A DNA stretch of 64,000 bases, taken from positions 3,782,001 to 3,846,000 of the forward strand of contig OZ244045.1 in assembly GCA_965215295.1 (NCBI GenBank), read 5' to 3'. The position numbers and the translations under genes were made by a program. The notes below the pieces were generated by a model that saw only the letters and a program-made list of their open reading frames with translations, was not told the DNA's origin and searched no databases. Origin of the DNA: HK1 sp965215295 (lineage in GTDB: Bacteria; Pseudomonadota; Gammaproteobacteria; HK1). Shown here in pieces: positions 36,816 to 44,777 of the stretch (its first letter is position 1; every line of letters begins with the position of its first letter).

Positions 36816-38026
36816 CAGCCGAGTTCGGGCCAGGTCGACAGAATCGCCGCGCTGAGGTTCGCCTTCGGGGTCAGCCTTGTCGCAGGGGCTCCCCAACCGT
36901 CGAGCGGCACTCCCAGGGATGCCGCGTGCTCCCTTGCCGATTCGAGAAGAGCGTGGGTTGTCTCGGTCCCACCAAAATCGATCGACTCGTCGCCATCCGC
37001 ACCAAGCCACGTTGCGGTCGTCGATCCGGGTCGAAGTTCGGCACCGGAACGCAGGGCGAATCCCCTACCGAAGGCAAGCTGGTGGGCGTGCAGCCCGAGC
37101 GCCACGAGTAACGCCCGAACGGCCGCGTCCGTCTCGCAAGAATTGCCCCCCAAGCTGACTCGCCGGAGTTGGGCAAAGGACACCGTCGCGCGCTGCGTCA
37201 CCCGCGCAAAGGAGACCGCCGCCGCCGCCGGGGCGTCGTTCCTCATGAACGGCACCTGCCCATGGCCGATCTCGGAGAGCTTGTCGCTCTTCGCACCTGC
37301 AATCTTCGCACCTGCAATCTTCGCACCCTTGCCGACCTCCCATGCCGTGCGGTCGTCGGGATTGGACGTCACGACGTCGTCGATGTTCAGATTGAGCGCA
37401 TCCCCCTTCAGCCCGAGAACCTTTGTCTCCGTCGAGGCGGGCTGCCAGCCGATGATCTCCGAGGCCCACGCACGTGCGTGCTTGGTGTTCTGGCGCTTCT
37501 TGCCCAAGTGGGACTGCCAGAAACCGTACAGGAGAGCTTGTGGGAACCACGCGATCAGGGGCCCGCAGGTCTGAGCCGTTGCGCCGAAGATCGCTTGACC
37601 GACCCTGGTCTCGAGAAAATCCTGCTCGGCCAGTTTCGCGTCGCGAAGGTACGCATCCGCATTGCGGTGCGGGAACTCGAGACTCGACAGGGATCGGGGC
37701 AGGTGCGCGGGGAGATGCGGGAACTCCGAAAGGTCGAGCACGAACTCCGGTATCGATGTCGAGTCGCGATTCCTCCGCAAGGCTTCCTCAAGCCGGTTCG
37801 CCTGTGACGGCACGTTGTCTATGACGATGATCAGCGTCGGTTCGCTATCGTCAGGAGAGGCCCACCGTCGGTCGAGCTGATAGTTTCCACCTTCGTACAC
37901 CGCTGGCTTGACTACGCCGCCGGGGCCGGAGAGCGGTTCAAGATCGCTGTCGATGCGGATGCCGTCGTCAAAGGAGTCGTCAGCGCATCCCGCCAGGAGC
38001 GCTGCAAGATCTACTCGGCGAGCCAT
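36815..38026 (-). CDS. csb1: Type I-G CRISPR-associated RAMP protein Csb1 (Cas7)
   Basis: Backbone subunit of the type I-G Cascade, of the GSU0053 type. It is first gene of the leftward operon csb1-csb2-cas3-cas8-cas4-cas1-cas2. The 403 residues start at ATG 38026 (MARRVDLAALLAG), chosen for the AGAGGG-like site just upstream; an ATG at 38047 is in frame too. Recognisable segments are the early PAVYEGGNYQLD, VIDNVPSQANRLEEAL, LIAWFPQALLYGFWQSHLG, KHARAWASEIIGW and SLGGNSCETDAAVRALLVALG. A 15-bp direct repeat adds KIAGAKIAGAK near residue 255. The protein should multimerise along the crRNA spacer. Confidence 0.92.
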   Translation of the reverse strand: MARRVDLAALLAGCADDSFDDGIRIDSDLEPLSGPGGVVKPAVYEGGNYQLDRRWASPDDSEPTLIIVIDNVPSQANRLEEALRRNRDSTSIPEFVLDLSEFPHLPAHLPRSLSSLEFPHRNADAYLRDAKLAEQDFLETRVGQAIFGATAQTCGPLIAWFPQALLYGFWQSHLGKKRQNTKHARAWASEIIGWQPASTETKVLGLKGDALNLNIDDVVTSNPDDRTAWEVGKGAKIAGAKIAGAKSDKLSEIGHGQVPFMRNDAPAAAAVSFARVTQRATVSFAQLRRVSLGGNSCETDAAVRALLVALGLHAHQLAFGRGFALRSGAELRPGSTTATWLGADGDESIDFGGTETTHALLESAREHAASLGVPLDGWGAPATRLTPKANLSAAILSTWPELG

Positions 38027-38061
38027 ATTCGTATCCCTCTGTCCCATGCGATTTCACTGTC

Positions 38062-38091
38062 AGCATAGCCACCCCGAACAGTCCACAACAA
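38062..38091 (-). promoter_or_regulatory. Candidate promoter of the cas operon
   Basis: On the minus strand TTGTTG (38091-38086) and TATGCT (38067-38062) are 18 nt apart, about 36 bp before the csb1 ATG. The cas genes all overlap, so one promoter here would serve the whole operon. The hexamers are imperfect, and a TTGACG a few bases upstream is an alternative -35 with poor spacing. Confidence 0.35.
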
Positions 38092-38457
38092 GCGTCAAGC
38101 GTCACGTAGAAGCGTCGCGCAATGTTGCGCGCTGCGGCGGTCACCGACAGCGGCCTGTGTTTCGACTGCGACGCGCCGGAGGGCGCCGAGTGCCGAGCCG
38201 AGGTTGAAGCGGCCGCGCAGCGGGCCGAGGAGACGTGTATCGCGGCGCCCGAAGCGTGCCCGGGCGGAAGGGGGTCGCTGACCGGATTCATCCCGCGGAT
38301 CGTGGAGGTGTCCGGCGAGACGCGGAACGACGCCAAGCCGGCATCCGGAGCCGCCGCACCGGGAACTCGTCTCCCCGCCGGGGCGCCATCCCCGTCATGC
38401 GCATCTCACGCACTGGCGGGTACGATAGCGCCGGGCTCATCTATCGGTCACTCCGCG
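38092..38457. other. Intergenic region between the cas operon and the dioxygenase-like gene
   Basis: About 370 bp. A plus-strand frame is open from 38122 into the next gene, but its residues (LCFDCDAPEGAECRAEVEAA...) look like chance translation of GC-rich DNA, and no ribosome-binding site precedes 38122. No repeat, RNA or terminator was recognised. Confidence 0.35.
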
Positions 38458-39162
38458 ATGAACGGAGCTGTCGCCACCGGCGACGTACATGCAGGTCCAC
38501 CAACCAACCGGTTCGTCGACCCGGGGATCGAGGTCGTCGAGATTCTCGACCGGCTGGAGCGAGAGGACGCGATTGCGGTGCCTGCACTGACCGATGAGTA
38601 CTGCGCTTGGCTGCTCCGGGAGGCGCGTGCCGCCCCGTTTCGTGAAGCCCGCTCCGTCGTCGGACGAGGGGAGCGCCTCGTCCGCCAGCGCATGGGAGTC
38701 CACAATGGTTTCGGACCCGACAGCCGCTTTCACGACCTGACCAGGCATTACCAGGCGGCATGGGACGGCTGGCTCGCCTCCGTGACGCCCTGTCCGTTCG
38801 AGTCCCGTCTCGTCTTCAACGACCTGATGCTGCAGGTCTACGAGCCCGGCGAGACCGGCATCACCCCGCACATGGATCGGACGGCCTACCGGAATCTGAT
38901 CTGCCTGTTCGTGCTCGAAGGATGCGGACGGTTCGGCGTCTGCGAGGACCGAAGCGGGCGGGGGGCGAGGATCATCGCGCATCGGCCCGGCGACGTGGTG
39001 CTGACCCGGGCACCCGGATTCAGGAACTCCGATCGTCGCCCGTTCCACTTCCTCGACCGGATTACCGAGCGGCGCTACGTGTTCGGTTTGCGGCACGAGC
39101 GCACGCGGGAGCGGGAGCCGGTGAGCGGGAATGGCCCGGAGCCGCGATGCACCGGAACTTGA
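38458..39162 (+). CDS. Putative 2OG-Fe(II) oxygenase-like protein
   Basis: A 234-residue protein from ATG 38458. The central region FNDLMLQVYEPGETGITPHM followed by DRTAYRNLICLFVLEG carries an H-x-D pair like the first two iron ligands of a double-stranded beta-helix dioxygenase. GDVVLTRAPGF and RRPFHFLDRITERRYVFGLRH then supply candidate third-histidine and 2-oxoglutarate-binding arginine positions. The order H-x-D...H...R suits AlkB-like or prolyl-hydroxylase-like enzymes, but I cannot name a substrate. The longer frame extending to 38122 is not family-like. The C-terminal 20 residues are charged and low complexity. It stands alone, divergent from the cas operon. Confidence 0.55.
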   Translation: MNGAVATGDVHAGPPTNRFVDPGIEVVEILDRLEREDAIAVPALTDEYCAWLLREARAAPFREARSVVGRGERLVRQRMGVHNGFGPDSRFHDLTRHYQAAWDGWLASVTPCPFESRLVFNDLMLQVYEPGETGITPHMDRTAYRNLICLFVLEGCGRFGVCEDRSGRGARIIAHRPGDVVLTRAPGFRNSDRRPFHFLDRITERRYVFGLRHERTREREPVSGNGPEPRCTGT

Positions 39163-39315
39163 AGTACCGCCGCGGCGTCTTCATGTTGCAGGCGGCATGC
39201 ATGACGAGGTGGCCCGCCTTGTGGCGAAACGGGCGATCATCTAGCCTGCGCTCGACATGGATCGGAGCGTGAACACCGGGCGGGCGCCGCGCGGGCGCGG
39301 TCCGAGGAGAATCCG

Positions 39316-40245
39316 ATGGAACTGAACCGGACGATGCAGTCCCGAATCGAGTCGCTCATCGAGTCCGACCGGGTGGTGCTGTTCATGAAAGGCACGCGGA
39401 TGCAGCCGATGTGCGGGTTCTCGGCCGCCACGGTCGGCATCCTGGACTCCCTGGTGCTCCGGTACGCGACGTTCAACGTGCTCGAAGACCAGGAGATCCG
39501 GGAAGGCGTCAAGGCGTTCTCCGACTGGCCGACGATTCCGCAGCTCTACATCGACGGTGAGTTCGTCGGCGGCTGCGACATCGTGAAGCAGATGTTCAAC
39601 AGCGGCGAACTGCACGGGATGCTCGGGGTGGAGGCGCCCGATCGGACGCCACCGGAAATCGCCGTCAGTGACTCCGCCGCCGCCGTCATCGCCAACGCGG
39701 TTCAGGCCAACCCCGGACATGCGGTACACCTGTCCATCGACGGGCGCTGGCAGCACTCGTTCAATCTGGGCCCCATGGAAGGGCACGAGATCCGGGTCGA
39801 GTCGAACGGGGTCACGGTGCTGTTCGACGTGGCGTCGGCGCAGAAGGCGAAGGGGCTGTCCATCGATGTCGAAGAGACGGTCCAGGGGACCGCGTTCAGG
39901 ATCGACAATCCCAACGCCCCGTCACCGGTGGGCCGGATGTCGCCGGCCGAACTCGTGGCCGCGCGGCGCGACGCGGACGACGCGCCGACGCTGGTGGACG
40001 TACGCACCTCCGACGAGCGGGCGCGGGCGGTCATCGAAGGCTCGATCCTGCTGGACGACGAAGGATTGAGGACCGTGTCGGCGCTGCCGAAGGACACGAA
40101 GCTCGTCTTCTACTGCCATACCGGGGTCCGGAGCATGTCCGCGGCCGAGCACTTCCGCGCGGAAGGGTTCACCGACGTGCACAACCTCGAAGGCGGTATC
40201 GACGCGTGGTCCCGGGAGGCGGACCCTTCCGTGCCGCGGTACTGA
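39316..40245 (+). CDS. Monothiol glutaredoxin (Grx4/GrxD type) fused to HesB-like and rhodanese domains
   Basis: The 309-residue three-domain protein starts at ATG 39316 with GAGGAGA upstream. Residues 1-105 are a monothiol glutaredoxin: VVLFMKGTRMQPMCGFSAAT with the CGFS active site, then WPTIPQLYIDGEFVGGCDI. Residues about 112-200 (EIAVSDSAAAVIANAVQANP ... FRIDNPNAP) resemble an A-type carrier (IscA/HesB) fold but lack its three cysteines, so cluster binding by that domain is doubtful. Residues about 205-309 are a rhodanese domain with the loop VFYCHTGVRSMSAAE holding the active cysteine. The combination points to Fe-S cluster or sulphur trafficking. The genomic neighbours give no further clue. 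Its last codons are duplicated just downstream. Confidence 0.88.
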   Translation: MELNRTMQSRIESLIESDRVVLFMKGTRMQPMCGFSAATVGILDSLVLRYATFNVLEDQEIREGVKAFSDWPTIPQLYIDGEFVGGCDIVKQMFNSGELHGMLGVEAPDRTPPEIAVSDSAAAVIANAVQANPGHAVHLSIDGRWQHSFNLGPMEGHEIRVESNGVTVLFDVASAQKAKGLSIDVEETVQGTAFRIDNPNAPSPVGRMSPAELVAARRDADDAPTLVDVRTSDERARAVIEGSILLDDEGLRTVSALPKDTKLVFYCHTGVRSMSAAEHFRAEGFTDVHNLEGGIDAWSREADPSVPRY

Positions 40246-40323
40246 ACGCGTCGACATTTCGAGAGTCAGCGACGAGAGAAGCCCGGGAGGCGGACCCCTC
40301 CGTACCGCGGCGCCGCGGTACTG
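40211..40323. repeat. Duplicated 3' end of the glutaredoxin-rhodanese gene
   Basis: The last 35 bases of the gene (CCCGGGAGGCGGACCC...GGTACTGA, from 40211) recur at 40282-40323 with a few changes and an inserted GCGGCGCC. The second copy encodes the same tail READPSVPR and again ends in TGA. It is a direct, non-coding partial duplication. Confidence 0.65.
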
Positions 40324-40364
40324 AAGGCGATCGGGCCGGTGAGCCGGCGGCGCGCGGCCCGCGG

Positions 40365-41348
40365 TCAGTGGACGGCGCCGTGCTTCAGGCGCGCATCCCG
40401 ATCGATGGATTCCAGCACGACGGGGTGGTGTTCACCGTCCCGGACGATGGTGAGAGGGATCTCGCTGCCGGCCGGTCCGATGTCCCAGACCTTGCGGAAC
40501 AGCTCCGCGAGTCCGTCGATCGGTTCCCCCGCGACCTCGAGGATCAGGTCGCCGACCTCGATTCCGGCCCGGTCGGCCGGGCATCCGTCGTAGACGTTCG
40601 CCACCACCAGGTGATCGCCGATGTCCTGGACGAGGAAGCCGAGCCAGGGCCGGGCCGGTCGATTGGGCCGGCCATAGGTCTTCATGTCCTCGAGGATCGG
40701 CTTCAGCAGGTCGATCGGCACGATCATGTTCGCGCCCGCCTGCTCTCCGCTCGATGAGACCGTCTGCACGAGCAGGGAGCCGACGCCGAGCAGCCGGCCG
40801 TCGATTCCGACGAGCGCGGCGCCTCCCCAGTTCGGGTGCGCCGGCGCCGTGAACAGGGCTTCGTCGAGCACGTACTCCCAGTAGCCCGCGAACTCGCGTT
40901 TCGCGATGATGCGTCCGGTGACGAGCGCATCGGCTCCGCCGTGCCCGGCGACGATGACCGGGTCGCCCACGTCGCACTCGGCGCTCACGCCGAGCTCCAT
41001 GGCCGGCGCGGGTAGCGGCTGAAGGGCCTGGACGAGCCCGAATCCCGATTCCTGGTCGTAGCCCAGGACGTGTCCCGGCACCGCCACGCCCCTCCGGTCG
41101 GTGATCCAGAGCGTCTGCGCCTCGGTCACGAGGTAGCCGATGGTCAGCACCAGGCCCCGATCGCCGATCACCACCCCGTTGCCCATGCGTTCGGTGCCCA
41201 GCACCGGTGCGGTGAGAGCGTCTACGGGAATCTGGGAACGGACGTTCACCAGCGACGACAGCATCGCGTCGACATCGATCTCGAGCACCGGCTCCTTCCC
41301 GGTCTCCGCCACCTTCGAGCCCACCGGCTCCTTTCCGGTCTCCGTCAC
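40365..41348 (-). CDS. HtrA/DegP-like protein with PDZ domain, predicted inactive protease
   Basis: The 327-residue protein has a trypsin-like fold followed by a PDZ domain (PWLGFLVQDIGDHLVVANVY, GCPADRAGIEVGDLILEVAG). The usual HtrA catalytic histidine segment (G-x-V-x-x-x-G-x-I-x-T-N-x-H-V) reads GNGVVIGDRGLVLTIGYLV with no histidine. The serine segment (G-N-S-G-G-P) reads HPNWGGAALVG with no serine. Both substitutions make proteolysis unlikely; a binding or scaffold role is more probable. No signal peptide is seen, so it may be cytoplasmic. The GTG start at 41348 is uncertain. The first 24 residues are a 12-residue duplication (ETGKEPV twice). Downstream (left) lies the duplicated tail of the Grx gene. 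Confidence 0.78.
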   Translation of the reverse strand: MTETGKEPVGSKVAETGKEPVLEIDVDAMLSSLVNVRSQIPVDALTAPVLGTERMGNGVVIGDRGLVLTIGYLVTEAQTLWITDRRGVAVPGHVLGYDQESGFGLVQALQPLPAPAMELGVSAECDVGDPVIVAGHGGADALVTGRIIAKREFAGYWEYVLDEALFTAPAHPNWGGAALVGIDGRLLGVGSLLVQTVSSSGEQAGANMIVPIDLLKPILEDMKTYGRPNRPARPWLGFLVQDIGDHLVVANVYDGCPADRAGIEVGDLILEVAGEPIDGLAELFRKVWDIGPAGSEIPLTIVRDGEHHPVVLESIDRDARLKHGAVH

Positions 41349-41490
41349 CTTCGAGCCGCCTCCATCGTGTGAGGGAACGTTGAACCGACGGCCCCGATCG
41401 CAGCCGCAGATTCGCCGGCCATCATACCGGGGCGGTGTCGGGGGACAAGCGCGCGGGAGCCGTTCGGGCCGGGCGGCGTCCGACCGTTCC

Positions 41491-41595
41491 CGCGCGCGGC
41501 ATGTCCGGAATCGTCAGCGAGCCGGTGGAGACGGTGTTGGCGATGGATGAGCCGGAGATGGCGCCGAGCGCGATGTCGATGTCGGCGGGATTGCC
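41491..41595 (-). pseudogene. Remnant of a TRAP-transporter large permease gene
   Basis: On the minus strand one frame reads ALGAISGSSIANTVSTGSLT followed by IPDMPRAG. This closely resembles the conserved G-x-I-S-G-S-x-A/V-A-N-V-V-T-T-G-T-F-T-I-P segment of TRAP-type DctM/12TM permeases. Only about 35 codons are recognisable, with no start or partner genes, in an otherwise gene-free 410-bp gap (41349-41759). I read it as a decayed fragment of a deleted transporter. Chance similarity is unlikely over that length but cannot be excluded without a search. Confidence 0.5.
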
Positions 41596-41759
41596 CTGCC
41601 GGAACCATCCCGGGTCACCCGCCGGAACCGCGGTGTGAACGGTCCGGGAGGCACGTTCGGGACGCATGGTGAGAAATTCGGGCCGGTAGGCGTATCATAG
41701 GCCGCCCCCGGACCCCGGCGGGGCGGGAGCCGCCGCAAGTCCGGACTTCGGAGTTCGCG

Positions 41760-42698
41760 ATGTCAGGATCGGTATCGAAGCTGCCGTCCTTCGAACCAGA
41801 GCCTCGCAACGGGGCTCGCCGCCGCATCGGCGACAAGGAATGCATCTACTACTACGGGTACTGGATCCGGTACTACCAGCCTCCCGAAGAGACGCTGGCC
41901 GCGAAACAGCAGCTCATCGAGTCGCTCACCCGGCGGTTGTTCCACCACACCGAGCTGGGAATCAACACTCCCAGCGATCGGCTGGACACCGCGCGCGCCG
42001 CATACGAACGGGAGACGGACCCGCGGCGCAAGCGCGTCTGCGGGGCGATGCTCGCCGGCGCACTCTTCAACCGCGCGACCGACATCTTCACCTCGATCGT
42101 CGAGCTCGCGGCGAAGGGCGTCGAGACGAGCCCCGACAACGAGTTGATGCGCGAATGCGAGAAGTGCTTCGTCGAGGCGTTGAACCTCGGGAAGACGGTC
42201 AAGCACTACAGCGGTCACGAAGGGATCGACGAGCTCTGGGGCGAACCGCTCAAGGCGTTCTCCATGTCCATGGCGGATTGCTACGAGAATCGCTACGCCA
42301 AGGTCGCCCAGACCATGCGGGACATCGATCGCATCGCGGATGCGATGGTCGAGCGCATCGAGGGTGACGAGAGGCTGAGCGGAGCCAGGTCGCTGGTGCG
42401 CGCCTTCGCTCGGGCCGCGAAGGAGGAGGCGGAGACGATGCGCACGGACGTGGCGATCTTCGAGGTGTGGCCGGAGTTCGTCGCATGTGGAGAGCGGTTG
42501 CTCGACTATCGTCCGCCCGCACCGGTTCCGGACGACGAAGACGTGCAGCGGCGCGTCGCCGACGGACTTCGCCTGCTGCGCGAGGGCGCGAACCTGCTGA
42601 CCTACCTCGCGGGGGCCCGGGTGCCGATGCCGAAGAGCACGCGGGAGTTCCTGGATCTCTGTCGGCGGTATCAGGAGCGCCGTCCGCTCGGCCTCTGA
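41760..42698 (+). CDS. Hypothetical, mostly helical protein
   Basis: The family is not recognised. The 312-residue protein from ATG 41760 reads MSGSVSKLPSFEPEPRNGAR followed by IGDKECIYYYGYWIRYYQPPEETLAAKQQ. The rest is charged and helical (LIESLTRRLFHHTELG, ATDIFTSIVELAAKGVETSP, KCFVEALNLGKTVKHYSGHEGI, EPLKAFSMSMADCYENRYAKV). No membrane segments, signal peptide or cysteine clusters are seen. Base composition and codon use match neighbours, the frame is long, and the regular amphipathic helices support a real gene. Helical-repeat or scaffold structure is possible. It is single, with the facing Schlafen-type gene 254 bp downstream. Confidence 0.65.
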   Translation: MSGSVSKLPSFEPEPRNGARRRIGDKECIYYYGYWIRYYQPPEETLAAKQQLIESLTRRLFHHTELGINTPSDRLDTARAAYERETDPRRKRVCGAMLAGALFNRATDIFTSIVELAAKGVETSPDNELMRECEKCFVEALNLGKTVKHYSGHEGIDELWGEPLKAFSMSMADCYENRYAKVAQTMRDIDRIADAMVERIEGDERLSGARSLVRAFARAAKEEAETMRTDVAIFEVWPEFVACGERLLDYRPPAPVPDDEDVQRRVADGLRLLREGANLLTYLAGARVPMPKSTREFLDLCRRYQERRPLGL

Positions 42699-42952
42699 AT
42701 CCGTGCCAATTGGCGAAAGTGCCCATGTCCGGATTTCAGGAGAAAGGGTCCGGGAGGCCCTTGGTGACCGGACTCGCGGCGCGGTACAGGCTCGGCTTGC
42801 GGAGATACGGGCGAACCTCCAAGGAGCTCGCCGGGCGAGTCGGCGTAGACACTGGAGAGGAGGGTGACCAGGGATGATGGCCAGTGCGCGTAGCTCTCGC
42901 GTCCTGTCGTCACCATCCCGGTTCCAGAGCAACCGCAACGGCGCAAGCCTCA

Positions 42953-44593
42953 TCAACGCAGGTAGTAGCGCCGCGCACGGGTTCTTCCTCGAGGTTGTGC
43001 CAGACCGGCCTTCGCGAGCTCGTCCAGCAACGTGCGGGCTACCGCTGGCGTCGCGTTGACCAGGGCGGCGGCCTCGGCCGTGGAAATGCTCCCGCGGCGG
43101 CGAATTTCGTCGAGCAACATCTGGCGCCGGCGACTCTGCACCGACATTTCGGCGCCCCCGGCGCGGAGCACGGCTTCGGCGGAGAGAACGTAGCGAGAGC
43201 CGCCGCGCCGGCCGGTGCGGGTCAACAGCCCTTTCGCCACGGCCCCTGCCAGCGCCGCGCGGGCATCGGCATCCGGCATGTTCTCGCGGAGCTGGCGCGG
43301 GGTCACGGCGCCGTTGCGCCGTGCGATGACCAATGCGCGGCGCTCATCTCCCGTCAGCTCTTCCCGCCCGAGCTGCATCAGCCACAACTGGTCTTCGACA
43401 TCAATGAGGAAGCGGTTACGTAACGTGACCGTCACGGAGCTTGCGGTCGCCTCGAAGATTGGCGGCTCCATCAGGCGGGATTCCATCTCCCGGTACATGC
43501 GGTCGATTCCCTCGCCGTATTCTTCGACCAGCCCCATCGTCTTCAGAACCCGCATGATGCGCGGATTGCGGCTGTAGTGCTCCTCGCGCATGTTGTCGGT
43601 GGTGATGTGGCCGGGGAGTGGGCCGGGGCTCCGCACCTCGATGCGGTCGTCCCGGACGGTCACATCCACTGTGGCGCCCGCCAAACCGTAGTCGCGATGC
43701 GCCAGCGCATTCACGATGGCCTCGCGCAGGACCACCCCCGGGTATTCGGGCAGAGTCTCACGCCGCGACCCGGTGATCGCCTCGAACCGGCGGGTGTGGC
43801 TGTCGATGAAGCGAAGGCAACAGTCGACGGTGGCCACCAGCGGACCGGAACATTCCTCGCGCGCGACGGTCGGCCCGGGACCGGAGCCGGCACCGGTGCG
43901 CCGCACGAGCTGGACGGCGGCGCCGCGGAGGAAATCCCTGGGTTTGGTCGCGAACAGGACCGCCGCGGCGCGCAGTACGCTCGGCTCCAGGGGCGGCGGC
44001 GCCGGGACGGCCACTCCCAGGTCGGCGAGAGCTCGATCCATCTGAGCCGGTTCCACGGCCGGACGTCCGTCCGCGACGAGGGCCTGGTTTACCGCACCCA
44101 GATCGAGCTCGGAGGTCCGAACGGCGGCAAGCGGTTCGTCTTCGCCGGTGCGGTGTTCCCGTTCACGAACGAACCGGGCCATCGCATCGCCGCGAATGGG
44201 TTGTGAATCGCCGCCCACGCGCCGCAGCAAGCGGCCATCGGGGGTGGTGACGATCCGCCCGCGTACCTCGGGCACAGCGCAGATCGTCAACTTCAGTTCG
44301 CCGACCGTGATTTCGCGGACCTGGACGTCAACGCCGCACTCGGATGCGATGCGCGTGATTCGATCCTGGGTATTCTGGGAGAGTGGGCAGCCGACGACGT
44401 TTCGCCGGTCGTCCACCCCGTGGACGATCAGTCCGCCGTGCGTCATGGCCATCGCCGCGATGGTGTCGCGGACATCCGTCGGGACGCCCCGTTTGAAGTC
44501 GAGCTGCTCGTGCTCAAGGCGCCCGAACAGGGTCCAGAACTCGCGGACCGCGAGCTGCCGAGGGACATCGCCGAGCCGAGGTACGGAGGTCAT
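42953..44593 (-). CDS. Schlafen/AlbA_2-domain ATP-binding protein with winged-helix C-terminus
   Basis: A 546-residue protein from ATG 44593. The N-terminal AlbA_2 (Schlafen AAA_4) domain begins EHEQLDFKRGVPTDVRDTIA and MAMTHGGLIVHGVDDRRNVVG. An ATPase-like C-terminal half (HATPase_c_4) follows: VVLREAIVNALAHRDYGLAG, then DDRIEVRSPGPLPGHI and HYSRNPRIMRVLKTMGLVEEYGEGIDRM. The C-terminus holds one or two winged helices (RRRQMLLDEIRRRGSISTAE). Such proteins are annotated as putative transcriptional regulators or helicases; some belong to phage-defence or toxin-antitoxin loci. The frame is open 30 codons further upstream (to 44683). The start at 44593 has no good Shine-Dalgarno, so it is uncertain. 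Two inverted repeats lie upstream. Confidence 0.82.
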   Translation of the reverse strand: MTSVPRLGDVPRQLAVREFWTLFGRLEHEQLDFKRGVPTDVRDTIAAMAMTHGGLIVHGVDDRRNVVGCPLSQNTQDRITRIASECGVDVQVREITVGELKLTICAVPEVRGRIVTTPDGRLLRRVGGDSQPIRGDAMARFVREREHRTGEDEPLAAVRTSELDLGAVNQALVADGRPAVEPAQMDRALADLGVAVPAPPPLEPSVLRAAAVLFATKPRDFLRGAAVQLVRRTGAGSGPGPTVAREECSGPLVATVDCCLRFIDSHTRRFEAITGSRRETLPEYPGVVLREAIVNALAHRDYGLAGATVDVTVRDDRIEVRSPGPLPGHITTDNMREEHYSRNPRIMRVLKTMGLVEEYGEGIDRMYREMESRLMEPPIFEATASSVTVTLRNRFLIDVEDQLWLMQLGREELTGDERRALVIARRNGAVTPRQLRENMPDADARAALAGAVAKGLLTRTGRRGGSRYVLSAEAVLRAGGAEMSVQSRRRQMLLDEIRRRGSISTAEAAALVNATPAVARTLLDELAKAGLAQPRGRTRARRYYLR

Positions 44594-44606
44594 GGGAGGA
44601 AAGATT

Positions 44607-44670
44607 ATCAAATGTTTTGATGAAATAGGTCTGCACGACGTATTTTCTCCAAAGATTGTCCAATCTTTGG
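44607..44670. promoter_or_regulatory. Two inverted repeats upstream of the Schlafen-type gene, candidate operator
   Basis: At 44649-44670 the arms CCAAAGATTG and CAATCTTTGG form a perfect 10-bp inverted repeat with a 2-nt centre. At 44607-44621 ATCAAA-TGT-TTTGAT forms a second one. Both lie in a locally AT-rich patch just before the putative start at 44593. The spacing suits an operator. Autoregulation by the winged-helix protein is an inference. Confidence 0.5.
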
Positions 44671-44777
44671 CGGACATGGACACGGACGCGGAGGCGGATG
44701 GAGAGCCGGCGTACAGCGGTCTCCCTCCCGCTGCACACAGGGGCGGGTAGCGAGTCCGCTCCGGACGGACATGCGGG

